From the NCBI GenBank assembly GCA_025677815.1, contig JAIXMP010000001.1, positions 620,001 through 684,000 of the forward strand: 64,000 bases of DNA, read 5' to 3'. Position numbers and translations under genes: made by a program. This document shows, in pieces, positions 36,064 to 49,078 of the stretch. The notes under the pieces are model-generated. The model saw nothing but the letters and a program-made list of their open reading frames with translations. It was not told where the DNA came from and did not search any database. The stretch is from Phascolomyces articulosus. Taxonomy: Eukaryota > Mucoromycota > Mucoromycetes > Mucorales > Lichtheimiaceae. Position 1 is the stretch's first letter. Each line of letters begins with the position of its first letter.

Positions 36064-39000
36064 ATGTCTGATTCAGAGGATGATTTGCCTCTGGCTCAAC
36101 GTGCAGTGCAAATCAAAACAACTGCTTGTATGTTGTTATTCTTCCTTTTAACAACTGTATTATTATTATTTCTTTTTCAATCGATCAAAAATGGAAAAAA
36201 AACACATGTACTAATTTATAATTCTTCTGCCTCACTCTCCCTTTCCTCTTTCTCCCCCTTATTTTTTTTGTACATTTTTATTATATCTCTATAGCTCCTG
36301 TCCATCGTGGATCACCAGTGCCACTTCGCATGAGTGAAGATACACCTGATCCAAGTCAGGCTCATACATCCGTCTATATCAAAACTGAAGAGGATAGCGA
36401 TGACGATATGCCCTTGGCTATGCGATCCAATAATAACGCGAAGCGGAGTGCTACCATAAAGTCAGAGAGTGATGAAGAGGACATTCCTTTGGTAAAATGA
36501 GTCAGCTTCTTGTTATTATAAGTGCGTGTTTTGCTTTTTTTACTCAATTTCTATTTCTAATAATTATATAGTCCAAGAAACGCAAAAAGTTATCTTTAAA
36601 GAAAACAAAGGTATTGATTTATCAAATGAATTGGATTGAAAACAGGAGGGGCTGAGGGGTTTGGTTCGTTGGAAGGAAAGCATATTGGAGTTTAATAAAA
36701 CCCAACGGTGATATATTGATAATAATAATAAATAATTTCATATAGGTAAAAAGAGAAGACGAATCGGGGTTGGCCACATCAAAACGTTCACGAGCACCAA
36801 GTAGTAGTTCAGATGAAGAAGATGCAAAGCCTCTTTCAAAACGGGGTAAAATAAAGAAAGAAGAAAAGACAAAGAAAACATCCAAGGTGAAAAAAGAAGA
36901 GAATGAAGAAGAGATCTATAAATGGTGGGAAGCCTCTTCTTCGGGAGATAAACAACAAGAACAAGATGAGACGACGAAATGGATGACACTTCAACATAAT
37001 GGTGTATTATTCCCACCAGATTATGAACCGCATGGTGTGAAAATGAAATATGATGGTAAACCTATTACTTTATCACCGGAAGCTGAAGAAGTGGCTAGTT
37101 TCTTTGCCGCATTATTAGAATCGGATCATGCCAAAAATCCAACTTTTCAGAAAAATTTCTTCCGCGATTGGAAAGATGTTCTCAAGAAAGATCCTCGTGT
37201 AAGTCTCTTTATTTCTTTGTTCTTCTTACCTGTATATAAATAGGTGTGCATTATATCTCTTTTCTCCCCTACACTTCTTCAATATACACACACCCATGCT
37301 TACAAATAACCCCCCTTTCTCTCTCTCTCTCTCTCTAAATATATATAGAATCCAAAGATTACATCATTTGAGAAATGTGATTTCCGACCGATCTGGGAAA
37401 AGTTTGAAAAAGATAAAGAAAAGAAGAAACAGATGACGAAAGAAGAAAAGTTGGTAAGTGTTTCTTTTTTATTAAATACGATTCAATTCAAACAAACACT
37501 TTTATCTAATTGCTTTGAGTTGTTTATGATAGAGGATTAAAGAAGAAAGAACCAAAATTGAAGAACCTTTTATTCATGCTTATGTGGACGGTCGGAAAGA
37601 GAAGGTTGGGAATTTCAGAATTGAACCACCTGGATTATTCCGCGGTCGTGGTGATCATCCGAAAACGGGCACTTTAAAGGTGAGAATTCAGTATACACCA
37701 CAAACACACTCAGTCCATTGGTTTAACGTCGAACTCATCTGTATCCCCCAAAATTCTTTTACTGCTCGTTCTTTCTTTTTCTTTCTTTCCCTTAACAACC
37801 TCACCATCATTTTCATTTCGTATATGTTTACTTTTTTCCTTACCTAAACTATGCCATTTTTTATATAGCAACGTGTGGCACCTGAACAAGTGACACTTAA
37901 TCTTTCCAAGGATGCCAAAATTCCTAAACCACCCAAAGGTCATAAATGGGCTGATGTGGTGAATGATCAAACAGCTACCTGGTTAGCCACATGGAAAGAA
38001 AATGTCAATGGTACCATCAAGTATGTATTCTTGGCCCAATCCTCTGCATGGAAAGGCCAAAGTGATATGCAAAAGTTTGATAAAGCCCGAGATCTCAAGG
38101 TAAACAAAACTGCAAAAAAAAAAAAAAAAAAAAAAAAAAAACTAGGAGGGAATTTCCACTTTTTATTATCCAACGAACATCCCTCTAATACATTGCACCA
38201 TGGAATAGAAATATGTCAAACAAATTCGAAAGGATTATACGAAAGAACTTTATGACAAGGAAATGGCAAAACGACAACGTGCTACTGCCATGTATTTGAT
38301 TGATCGACTCGCCCTTAGAGCTGGTAATGAAAAGGGGGATGATGAAGCGGATACTGTGGGTTGTTGTTCTCTTCGATATGAACATATTCAATTGGAACCT
38401 CCACATACTTTACACTTTGATTTCCTTGGTAAAGATTCTATTCGTTATCAAAATTCAGTTCAAGTGGAAACTCAAGTCTATAAGAACATTAAGCTTTTCA
38501 AGAAGCAAGTGGGTCCTGGCAGTATGATTTTTGATCGTTTAACAGTAAGTTATCCTATACTTTTTTTTATTCGTACAATGAAATAAGTAAGAGAGAAACA
38601 CATGATACTTATTATATTCTTGCAATGATAGACCACTGGATTAAACAAGCATTTGAATTCATGTATGCCTGGTTTATCTGCCAAAGTATTCCGTACTTAC
38701 AATGCATCACATACGTTCCAACAACAACTAGACAAATTGACACATAAGGATGATTCTTTACCAGATAAGATGTTATCCTTTAATCGTGCCAATCGAGACG
38801 TTGCTGTATTGTGTAACCATCAACGGAGTGCCTCAAAATCGCATGGACAAATGATGGAACGTTTACAAGACCGAACGCGTGCATTGAAATACCAACGTAT
38901 GAAGCTGCGTCATACATTATTTGCCTTGGAACCTTCTTACAAAAAGAAGAGTCCTTACAATGAACTTGAATCCGACATGGATGACGAATGGATTGCTAAC

Positions 39001-39566
39001 CATGAAACCGAATTGATAGTCAAGGAACGTGAGAAGGCACGTATCAAATTTGAAAAGCAAAATGAAAAGTTAAAGAGTGAAGGTGAACGTCCTCTTCCCG
39101 AATCGCATTTGAAGGAAAGCTTAAAACTAGTGGATGAAATGGAAGCGCGATTGATCAAGGAACGTAAGAAGAAGGGTGTCATTGAAATCAAGGGCAAGGC
39201 GACTACTGAACGTGTATTGAATAACATTGAAAAGATGGATCAACGAATTGCGGCTATGAAGATACAGGCGACGGATAAGGAAGAAAATAAGGAAATCGCC
39301 TTGGGTACTTCCAAGATGAATTATATCGATCCACGTATCAGTTTTGCGTGGTGTCAAAAGTATGATGTTCCTGTTCAAAAGGTCTTTAACAAAACCCTAC
39401 TTGAAAAGTTCAGATGGGCACAGGAAGTGAATGCCAAATGGGTGAGTAACTATTATATATATACTTTGATGCGTGGGTTATTTTACAAGTGAATTTGAGA
39501 GTAAGTGTATCTAACATTACTATTAATCTTATCCTCTGTTTTATCGCTTTTGTGTAGACATTTTAG
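36064..39566 (+). CDS. TOP1: DNA topoisomerase I (type IB)
   Basis: Nuclear enzyme that relaxes supercoils through a 3'-phosphotyrosine nick. Exons: 36064-36127, 36295-36491, 36572-36610, 36746-37198, 37349-37453, 37533-37679, 37869-38099, 38209-38544, 38632-39441, 39558-39566; 796 residues, frame intact. The charged N-terminal domain (~1-145) has repeated [22 protein letters not shown] motifs and basic nuclear signals. The core begins at KWWEASS and includes [57 protein letters not shown] and [14 protein letters not shown] coiled-coil linker leads to the catalytic [11 protein letters not shown] with Tyr755. The last exon is only 9 nt (Thr-Phe-stop), restoring the KW-TF end typical of the family. 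If that intron is kept, the tail becomes about 15 unrelated residues. Confidence 0.97.
38114..38141 (+). repeat. 28-A homopolymer in TOP1 intron 7
   Basis: Uninterrupted A run inside the intron between exons 37869-38099 and 38209-38544, between the splice donor and the branch region. It is simple sequence and length-unstable. Confidence 0.9.
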
Positions 39567-39950
39567 ATATTTTAAATGTTTGTGTGATCTTTTTTTTCTA
39601 CCAATCCAAAAAAAGAAACTCCCACATTGACTTTTGTAGTAACTATTTACAATTTTACCTAGCTATTAGAAAAAAAAAAACAACAAAAAAAACCATGCAC
39701 ATCACATCATATACATTTTCTCTCTCTCTCTTTTCTATCTCAACAAACATTGACTACACAAACAACATAAACAATACAAATTTAACATCTATTTTCATCA
39801 ACAAACAACAATTAAGGATTTTTTTTACTTTGCGCTTTTTTACATCAAAAAAGAAAAATTATATATATATATATAATATAAACTATATATGTAAAAGGAG
39901 AAGAAAAGAATAAAAGAAGAATAGCAAATAAAAGAAAAAGCAATTTTTTT
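39567..39950. other. Convergent 3' region, TOP1 and Zn2Cys6 factor
   Basis: Shared tail-to-tail spacer of 384 bases, very A/T-rich with a (TA)n stretch near 39859. It must hold both polyadenylation regions. No gene here. Confidence 0.55.
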
Positions 39951-42900
39951 TTACATCCAACCATTAGAAGGATTCCAAGGTTGTGAATTGGTAGGGGTAG
40001 TAGAGGTATTATGAGGTGTAGAGGCTAAGGGTGGTTGTTGTATTGAATCATCTTGTTGTTGTTGTGGTAATAAGTAAGCACTCCAATCATCCAATTCTAA
40101 ACTACTAGGCATAGACCAAAATGGATTATCAGGACGATTTCGGAATTGATTGGATTGCTGACGTTGTCTTTGAATTTGTGGTGATACATTTAAATTGTTG
40201 GCATCAGATGAAGCTATCTGCTGTTGCTGTTGTTGAGGCGATGGCGTAGAATACATAGTAGATGAAAAGGGAGTCATAGGTTGTGGATGCTGTATTTGTT
40301 GATGTTGCGGTTGCTGAGATGGCATAGTTTGCTGTTGTTGCTGTTGTTGAGAGGTAGTAAAACCAAAATCAGGAATACCAAATAAGAAACTATCCGTGGA
40401 ATGGAATGGTAACATCATACTTCCGGTTAAATTGTTTTGATGTTGCTGTTGTTGAATATCGGGTGTAGGTGCTGCTGCGGCTGCTGCCGCAGCAGGTACA
40501 CTGTCTTGAATTTGATCTACTGTCGGAAACATAGATTCCATTGGTAATCCGAATTGTCGTAATGAATGCATATCGTTGTTATCTTTTTGACTTGCAGATA
40601 AGGCTATGTTATTTCAGTTCAATGAGTAATGTCATCTATAAAAAAAATAATCATACATCATTATTATAAAAATGAATAGATAGACTTACATTGAATGGTA
40701 TCTGGATCAAAACTAGAACATAAACCATTGATCCAATCCCCATTTACAATCGACGAGGGTGTTGATCCTCCACTACTGGGTCGATCTGGTGGTTGTGGTG
40801 GTTGATTATTATTCGTTGCATAAAGTGTATTAGCCGTTATATGAGCTGCAAGAGGAGATGGTGATCCAGCATTACCACTACCGCGACCTACATCGGATGT
40901 CCTTGGTGACATGCCTACTTTGAATCCTGAAGGTACAGAAGAAGGTGATGTGACTACCTGTTGCTGGTGCTGCTGGTGCTGGTGCTGGTGCTGTTGTTGT
41001 TGTTGTTGTTGTTGTTGTTGCTGTTGTTGTTGTTGTTGGTGATGATGATGCTCTTGTTGAGACAAGGATTGTGAAATAACTGTGGTTTGTAATGGAGGTG
41101 GAGAAGAATTGGATGTACGACGTTGTCTTCGTTTCCGTTTTCCTTTGGTTGATGACGATGGTTGCGGTGGTTGTTGGTCATCTTCTGCTAAATCTGATAA
41201 TACATGTGCACCTACCGAAATATTACGTGTTTCCATCAATTGCTTCAAAACATTAAACAATCGGCCTGCTGCTGGCGAAAGTTTCGATAATCGTTTAATG
41301 ACACCCATGGCCTTGATAATATTGGATTTAGCCACATCGGCAACAATATTATCTGCACTGGCAGCATTGTAAATATGGATCAAAGAGGCAGTAAATACAG
41401 GATAAATCGAAAAACTCCAAGACACCAACATGAAATCACGATAATGCATTTTTTCAGCAATATCTACACATCGTGTGGCTGCATTGGTACAAATCGTTAG
41501 CGAAGACATGGAAAGTCGAGTATCATGACCCCCCTTTTTTTCTCGTTCAATAAAAGGCCGATGAAGTAGTACCAATAATGTACAATACGTAAGATAAATC
41601 AAACCTGACATGGACAATAAAGGTTGATGACTTTTACTATCCAATCGGCTGACATTGGTGGAAGAAATTTGTAAAGAAGGAGGTAAATTGGCGCGCCATT
41701 CAGACAAGGCATTATCAAGATACGAAACAATGGCATCACTACCATGCTGAGCACTATGCCGTTTGGCACGTGGGGTATATAGGCCTTGAAGAATACGACC
41801 CAAGAGTTCAGATAATTTAGCCAATTGGACAAACGGTTGATAAATGGGGATTTTATCCACCTTAACTTTTTGTGCAATGGATGGATCCAGAGAAGGAAAA
41901 CGTGGCATGACATCGTCTGATTCATCTTTAGCAGGTGTATCCATGACTTCTTCCCAATTGGAACTTTCACTCGGATACACTTCATCACAATCTTCATCAA
42001 AAATCGTTTGTGGTCGACCAGTGGCTGCCGCTGACCATTTATCCATAATATATACTGCCCACCATAATCGTCGTCGCGTTTCTTTTTCACTATTCGGAAT
42101 ATCCCATCCTTCACTTGAACGATGTAATCCTAAATCTTGTGCCTAATGATGCCATAATAAACAAATAATATACCCCAACCATCACCAAAAAAATCACACA
42201 CAAAAAGAAATGTAATATATTAATTTTCTAAATCCATTTTTGGGGTGTCAGGTGTAAATTTCTGTTTCTTAAAAGAACTTACCATCCGCGTTGCTGCAGA
42301 ATTAAGTAACCAGCCACTTGCTGTTTTTTCATCCAAACTGGCACGATGAAACTGACCAATAACTAATGCTTGAATAGTAGCGACACAAGGGGCATATCTT
42401 CCTTTGACATAGACTAATAAATGATCAAACAAGTTTTCCGACCAACCTTCTTGTAGATCCCAATTATCTGGTTCATCCGGTAATGCTTTATCACCAAAAA
42501 TGCGACAATTGTTGACATAACGTACAGCTGCACCATAAATGGCACATAGCAATGTAGGTGCAGGATAATCTCCTAGTTGACGACGGTATTGTTTTAAGAA
42601 TAGTATCTTGTTAATGACAGGTAATCCAGGATGGATATAAGCAAAATATCTATTTATAAAAAGATCAATTAGCTTTATGATTCATTATGAATGAATGGAT
42701 ATAAGTTAATAATAATAAATTAAATACGTACATTCGCATCAGACGATCACTGGTGACCCTATCAATGCCTGCCACGGCGTAAATCCATTCATTCATGCTA
42801 TTAATGGTCTGACCAGGTTTCAAACGACCAGCGGCCCGAAGCATCCGCTCACTTGCGCCTTGAGCCCTTTCCTCATCATCTTCTTTGTACAACAGCAAGC

Positions 42901-44437
42901 TGTGGCCAAACTTGCGTACTTTAAAACCAATGGTCGACGCCACCCGGGCATCTTCGAAATTAATTTTTTGGGCGAGAAATGGCAAAGGACTCATATCACC
43001 GACATATCGGGTGATGCCGGTACTATTTAATGATGACAAGCCTGAAGGGTCGTGTTTCCAAGTATATGATGTCGTACTACTGGCATCGTCCTCTTTATTG
43101 TTATTGTCTGTCGATGATTTTTCATTGTTCTTATTTTTATGATTTTTTTCAGGGTTCGCCGATTTATCCGTAAATGAAGTCGTCGTCATTGCTCCAGTTT
43201 GGTCATTCTTCTTATTGTTGTTGACATGTTGATCTTTGGATTCGGCGCTTGTCCCGGGGGTAGTCGATGCCTCATTTCCTTTTTCTGTTGGCTCCTTCGT
43301 CATATTATTTTCCCGCTTTGCATCGTCGGATTCTTCATCAGCTAGGCCGCCAAGGATTCGTTCCATACGTTTTAATCGGTTTTCTAATACTTCAATGTAA
43401 CTACATAGCCATGGAAAATGCATATAATTATAGTTAACATTTGAAGACACATCACTTCACTTTTTTCGTTTTCATTTACCCTTTAGGTGGTCCACGTTTC
43501 TTGGCACTAAAATAAAATTTTAAAGAAGTAATAATAAAATGTTAGAAAGAAAACTCGGTTAAATGGTCAGCCCGAATTCCGTTCCATTTTTTTTTTCGCT
43601 TTCCATCAAATACAATGGTGATCCAAAACAGGACAAAAAAAAAGTACAAAACAGTGTGAGCAGCAAAAGAAAATTTGTCGTCTTATAATTTTTTTACCTA
43701 TCGTTAAAAGTACATTCAATTTTGCCAATTTGACAGTTTTTACATATCGTTCCAGGACCTGAAGTATCACATTTAATTTTTTTTCGTCGACATCCATCAC
43801 TATTTAAATAAAAGAGTGGTACATTTATATATATATTAAATAATATTGAAAAAAGTATTGCATAATTTCTTTCAATTGATGAGTTGTATAATAAATAAAT
43901 AAATCATTTTAGATAGAATTATATATACCATGCTCTACTGATACGTATTCGTTTAGAATCATGACGATCGTCTCGCCATTCAGTTGGCATTGAATGGGGT
44001 GGAGGAGGTTGTGATATGTGTTGTTGCTGTTGTTGTTGGTGTTGAGGTGGTAGTGGTCCATGACCGTGAGGTACATGGGAAGGTGGTGGAACATGCTGTG
44101 TCGGGTGTTGTGAATGAGGTAGAGGAGGTCCACGATAATAAGTAGGATATGGATAATTAGAAGTTGGAACGGATGAAGAATTTGCATAATCGTGTTGTAA
44201 ATAAGGTTGTGGTTGAAGAGGTCTTAATGGTGGTTTGCCATGTTGGTCCATGCCATAATTATTTGGATACATTGAAGTTTGTTGTTGCGTCGACGAAGAG
44301 GACGACGACGGAGGTGGCTGTTGCTGTGAAGAAGGCTGATCATGATTCTGTTGTTGTTGTTGTGATTGTGATTGCGATTGTTGTTGTTGTTGAATCGAAG
44401 GTTCATTTGAACCTGACCAACGGATCGGCATAGACAT
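39951..44437 (-). CDS. Zn2Cys6 transcription factor of the XlnR/cutinase-factor type
   Basis: Nuclear binuclear-zinc regulator. Exons: 44437-43929, 43799-43698, 43506-43480, 43400-42732, 42649-42283, 42142-40690, 40603-39951; 1259 residues, all phases agree. The Gln/Pro/Ser/His-rich N-terminus (1-165) precedes the zinc cluster, with Cys170, 173, 180, 189, 192 and 199 in canonical spacing. After it come SAKKRGPPKGYIEVLENRLKRME, the linker plus dimerising helix usual in this group. An acidic, Lys/Asn-rich region follows, then the fungal_trans middle domain: FAYIHPGLPVINK, LGDYPAPTLLCAIYGAAVRY and AQDLGLHRSSEGWDIP then KETRRRLWWAVYIMDKWSAA, strongly like XlnR/Ctf1-type factors of carbohydrate or lipid use. 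The C-terminus has poly-Gln (16+), Ala8 and Pro/Ser tracts. At this length it is larger than most relatives because of these tracts. Inducer and targets are unknown. Confidence 0.92.
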
Positions 44438-46238
44438 TGGTTAAATAAAATTATAATATAGAAGGTAAAGAATAGAAAAAAAACGAGTATGTAATATCAC
44501 TTTGAACTTATAAATAAAATTGAATTGAACTTCTTTTTATCCACCCTCAAAAAAAAAAAGAAATATTGAAATAGAAAAACGTCTTCTCGTCCGTCAGTCC
44601 CTTCTTCCAAATTGAACAAACGTGAGAGAAAAAAGTGGGTTTTTATAATCCAAAGGTCAAAGCGTTTCTTATAAAAAGAAGTAACTTTCTTTTTCACAGT
44701 GTGAATGAGAGATGTGTGGTGGTTTTGAAGGTAGCCCCGCTCAACTTTTACCCGATGACTTGGTACAAAGTCCGCCCTGCAACAACGCATTCATGGTCTT
44801 TGGAAACATGCAAACTTGTCCTAACCTCTTCTGTATCAATATAAGTTAAAGTTTTTACATGGACTTGTCTATATAAAAAAAGGGTCATCTATGCAACCTT
44901 ATATATTATATAGGATGACTCGGTTGAAAAAAATAATATTTATTATAAATACTTTTCATTCAATTATAAAGAAATGATGGATTGATTCATTTTCAATCAG
45001 TTATAATAAATAAGACGAATCATTATTTATTATTCTAGAAGAAATGTCAAGTGGAATAATTGATTTCGGTAATGGTATCGCCGATGCAATAGCAAATGAT
45101 TTGCTATAATAAATGTGTGTACATAATATGTATTCTTCATAATTTTGTGAAACAATAAAGGGAGAGGTTATTATTAGGCGACAGATCATAAAGAAAAACC
45201 AATCTTAGTTATTTTATTCAAAAATGGTTCTCATCAAATCTTTTTTATATTCCCCACGTACTTAACTTTAATCATGGGCAAAAAAAAAATAATGATAATA
45301 ATTCCAATTGATCCATCATTATATAGATAGTTAATCTTTTATTATAAACTATATCTAGTAACATCTTTATCATTTACTAAAGTATAATTTCTTGATGTGA
45401 CTTAATGATAAATATTACTGTTTATTACAAATAATGTTGTTAATTGAGCAAATATGTAAAGTGGACATACTTATCATCGTCATATATACTTTTTTTTCTG
45501 CAATACAATTGCTTGTCTGGTAACATGATGATTCATGTAAGTTAGTTCATATTTAGAAAATGCAGTCATTGTAAAAAAAAAAAAAATTACCCACATGGCG
45601 TTGTTGCATAGATTCTTTCACCTTGTAACATATGACCCACCACCCCTTTTTTTTACCCAATCATGGATTAAGTTGTAGATTCTATGATAACGAAATGTAT
45701 CGGGAAATGTTGACATTTATATGATGATGAATAGTTACACTTTTGTCACACGATTTGAAATCGACCGGTATAGATATTAACGCGTTACAATAGAACACCA
45801 TATCGAAGATAAGAGTAATAAATGCATGATATCTTGCTCAAAACATATATAACCTGGTAAGCATTTAATCCCATCTCTTTGTAAATCTGATAACATCTAT
45901 AATGTACTGTAAATGATATTGAGAAAAGAAAGACTATTACATATATACGTATTTACTAAGAATCAAATGAAGGATAGATCACACGTCCATGTAATAAGCT
46001 CTGTTATCAAACTCCTTTTCATTAAAAAGACGCGTCGTTCTAAACTAGTAATGGTGTATAATGAAATTACCAATGAATACAGTGATAGACCCCATCCATA
46101 TGTGATGGAGTAAAGTTCCCTTTTTTTTATCCGTAAAGAAAGAGGTGAATAAATTCAGGGAGCTATAAAATATTTAACTCCTCACTTCTGCCCACACACT
46201 TCTTTTTTCTTTTAATTAATATTTACGTATAAATATAA
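44438..46238. other. Divergent promoter region, Zn2Cys6 factor and Shg1
   Basis: 1.8 kb AT-rich spacer between divergent genes. Small frames at 45001-45189 (-) and 45913-46113 (+) show no domain. No RNA gene or element recognised. Confidence 0.5.
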
Positions 46239-46775
46239 ATGACGCCAGACGAGATTGTTTTACAACTAAAGAGAAAAGGAACCTTCGATCAATTACGAAA
46301 ACATTTACTTTCAGAATTTCAAAATCAGGTACAGCTTTGATTGACCATTTATTTCTTCTCTCACACCCATCCATATGATCCGTTTTTGTTAAAGAATCAA
46401 TACCATTCCGTTCCTCTCAATTAAAATACACAGCAAGAAGGCCAATCATTTTTAGATAATGTCAATAATTTCATGGAAGAAAAAACAAGTAAAGATCCAT
46501 CTTTATTAGAAAAGGAACGATCCACATTTCACAGTTTCATGATGAAGGAATTAGAAAAGTAAAAAAAAAATGTTCCTTTTCCTATTTTATAACACAATTT
46601 TTATCTCTTTATTCATTCAGTTCCTTCCCTTTCTATTAGAACTGGTATGTTTCAATCTGCTCATAAGCAAGTTCTTGAAACTTTATTACACCAAAAATAC
46701 TATCAAGATCAAGTGGATGAACAACTGAAACTTATTCTAGATAATACCTCTTCATCATCCAAGGAGGACGATTAA
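46239..46775 (+). CDS. SHG1: Shg1/BOD1-family protein (COMPASS-associated)
   Basis: Small chromatin protein related to yeast Shg1, a subunit of the Set1/COMPASS histone H3K4 methyltransferase complex, and to animal BOD1. Three exons: 46239-46328, 46434-46558, 46640-46775; 116 residues, near family length. The family pattern is clear in order: TPDEIVLQLKRKGTFDQLRKHLLSEF, then EGQSFLDNVNNFMEE, then DPSLLEKERSTFHSFMMKELEK and a final TGMFQSAHKQVLETLLHQKYYQ helix, where relatives have a Gly-x-[YF]-x-x-[VA] turn. No individual exon exceeds 50 codons, so simple ORF scanning misses it. Assignment to Shg1 rather than generic BOD1-like rests on size. Set1 itself is not in the window. Confidence 0.85.
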
Positions 46776-47173
46776 AAAAAAAGATAGTATACCCCCCTCG
46801 CCTATATTCAGGCATTATCCATTTGTATATATTTGACTTTGTTCCTCCATTTATACAAAATCTCTACTTTTGTTTGCATATACAATTTACATATATACTG
46901 ACTACTACTACTTACATACTCACCAGTAATAAATACTTCTCCAAGCAATCATATACGTGATTCTTTAGAATAAAAAGTGTAAAATATAAACTGACGGTAA
47001 GCGATGATGATTAGGAAGTATGAATATATTAAACTATTATTATTATACAACGGATCGCTTGGATATGGATGGATGGAAAGGAATAAATATGTGTGATAAG
47101 GAAAGATGATCAAATCATAAAAAAAAAAGAAAAAGAATGGTCATGAGTCTTGATTGGATGTATGCACCTAAAG
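46776..47173. other. Convergent 3' region, Shg1 and sugar transporter 2
   Basis: 398-base tail-to-tail spacer with no coding signal. Confidence 0.55.
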
Positions 47174-49078
47174 TTAATCATGATCCAATTTCTTTTCAGA
47201 GACCACGGTAGTAGAAGAACCATGAATATTTAAATCATACCATCCCAATTGGCGACCAATATCTTCAATAGATCTTTTCTTGGTTTCAATTGTAAAGAAA
47301 TAAATGAATAAGGATAAAAGGAACGAAAATCCAACAAAAATAAGAAATACATAGTCCCCACATACTCGTGCAAGAGTGGGGAAGATCAACCCGATGATAA
47401 AGTTAAAGAACCAGTTACTCATTAATGCTGCAGAACAACCAGCACCTACTGCATACGTGGGGAAACATTCAGCGGTAAACAAGAATGGAACAATACCTGA
47501 ATATACATATATTGTTGTTTTACAGAGAGAATTATTTTGTTAGTAACTTTTCGTTAGATCTCTCATCATATCGCAAAAAAGAGAATGTGTGCTATTACCT
47601 AATCCAACTGCAAAGGAAGCGACAAACAACATAATACAAACTACTTGAAGTATAGGAATATTAAGCGCCATACCCACTGTCATGAGTGCCGCAAATAAGC
47701 ACATGGATACAGATGAGATCAGCATGAGTGATTTTCGACCTAAACGATCAATCAAGGATTGTCCCACCACCGTCATTACTACATTCAGTCCTGCCACACC
47801 TACAGTCACATAGGCAGCATTATCACCAAATGATGCTTCAAAAATACTTGTAGAATAATACATGATGGCATTAATACCCACCAATTGTGAACCAGCATGC
47901 AAGATCATCTGTTTCATAGTCAAGATCGCCAATCTGCGGATGCGCATGACTTGGAAAAATGACAAATGGTTACCATTGCTCCCACGAGTCGTTGTTGTTT
48001 TAACCGTCTCTTCATCTTCTATTGTTGTTGTATCTTCGGTCGACGATAGAATATCATTCTTGCCCTTGTCATCCAAAGTATTGGGAGATGGTGATGGTAT
48101 GGTAGTAACAATACCATGAACCATTTCTGCAAATTCAGATTCCATGTTCCCTTTACGTAATCGAAGCATCACGGTGCGCGCTTCATCAACGCGGTTTTGT
48201 CCAATTAGCCATCGAGGGGATCGACTACAAAAGCCCAAACCAATGGCTTGAGTAATCGCTGGTACAACAGTAATAGCAGTAATGACACGCCAACCGACAT
48301 AGGATCGTAAACCAAGGCCAATGGCTTCAATAACAAAGATACCAGTAGCAGTGAACAATTGTAGAAACGCAACTAAAACACCTCGATGCGAAGGAGGTGA
48401 AATTTCTGTAATATAGACTGAAACAATCGTGGTCTATATACAATAATGACATATTTACTTGCACATCAGAAAGTTGATGTTCGGTTATGAAGTGATAGTA
48501 AAATAAAAGAATGGGATAGGTCAACAAACCATAAAACCTGAGGCGGCACCAACAATAATTCTTCCAACAGCAAATTGTGCACTCGTCGTTGAAGTCGAGA
48601 TAAGTACCGCGCCAATGACAAACAAAATGTTCATATAGAGCATAGAATCCCGTCGCCCAAAACGGCCCGCTAATGTTCCTGAACAAATGGCTCCAAGTAA
48701 TCCACCGACTGCCAGCATACCCGTCGCCACACCCCTTTTAGGAAAGTGCAGTAGAATTTATATAAAACATGTTTTTTTTTTAGAAAATATATCATAATAA
48801 GGTGGCAATTGGTAATATGGGTAATATAAAATATCTCTGCTTCTTTAAAAAAGCATAGCATACCAAATCCAATCATTCATTATAATACATTGTGGTAATG
48901 AACTGCCTGGATAGTAGGTAACATTATTGCTACTACCAGGGCAATTACGAACATAAAAACTAGGGACATTCAATGCACTTGTATTGATACCACTATTAAA
49001 GGTTCCAAGTGAAGCTACCAAAGAACAAAAGATGACAAAAGGTCGTACACCAACTTGTCTTGAATCCATCTCCGTCAT
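47174..49078 (-). CDS. MFS sugar (hexose) transporter, paralogue 2
   Basis: Plasma-membrane sugar carrier, second copy of the 10329-12176 gene. Exons: 49078-48864, 48734-48530, 48433-47599, 47496-47174; 525 residues, frame intact. It has the same marks: VRPFVIFCSLVASLGTFNSGINTSALNVP in TM1, VATGMLAVGGLLGA, RFGRRDSML, RSPRWLIGQN, DRLGRKSLM, a TAECFPTYAVGA segment and IETKKRSIEDIGRQLGWYDLN. The loop Cys pair (RNCPG, LPQC) is kept. It carries one extra intron (47598-47497) that splits the coding sequence just before PFLFTAE. The central hydrophilic loop has a Thr/acidic tract (STEDTTTIEDEETVKTTTT), quite unlike the first copy, so the loops evolve fast while helices are conserved. Sugar specificity is unknown. 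Confidence 0.92.

Noticed and set aside
41082..41372. 96-codon plus-strand frame inside the Zn2Cys6 gene
   Set aside because: Antisense shadow of a confirmed coding exon.
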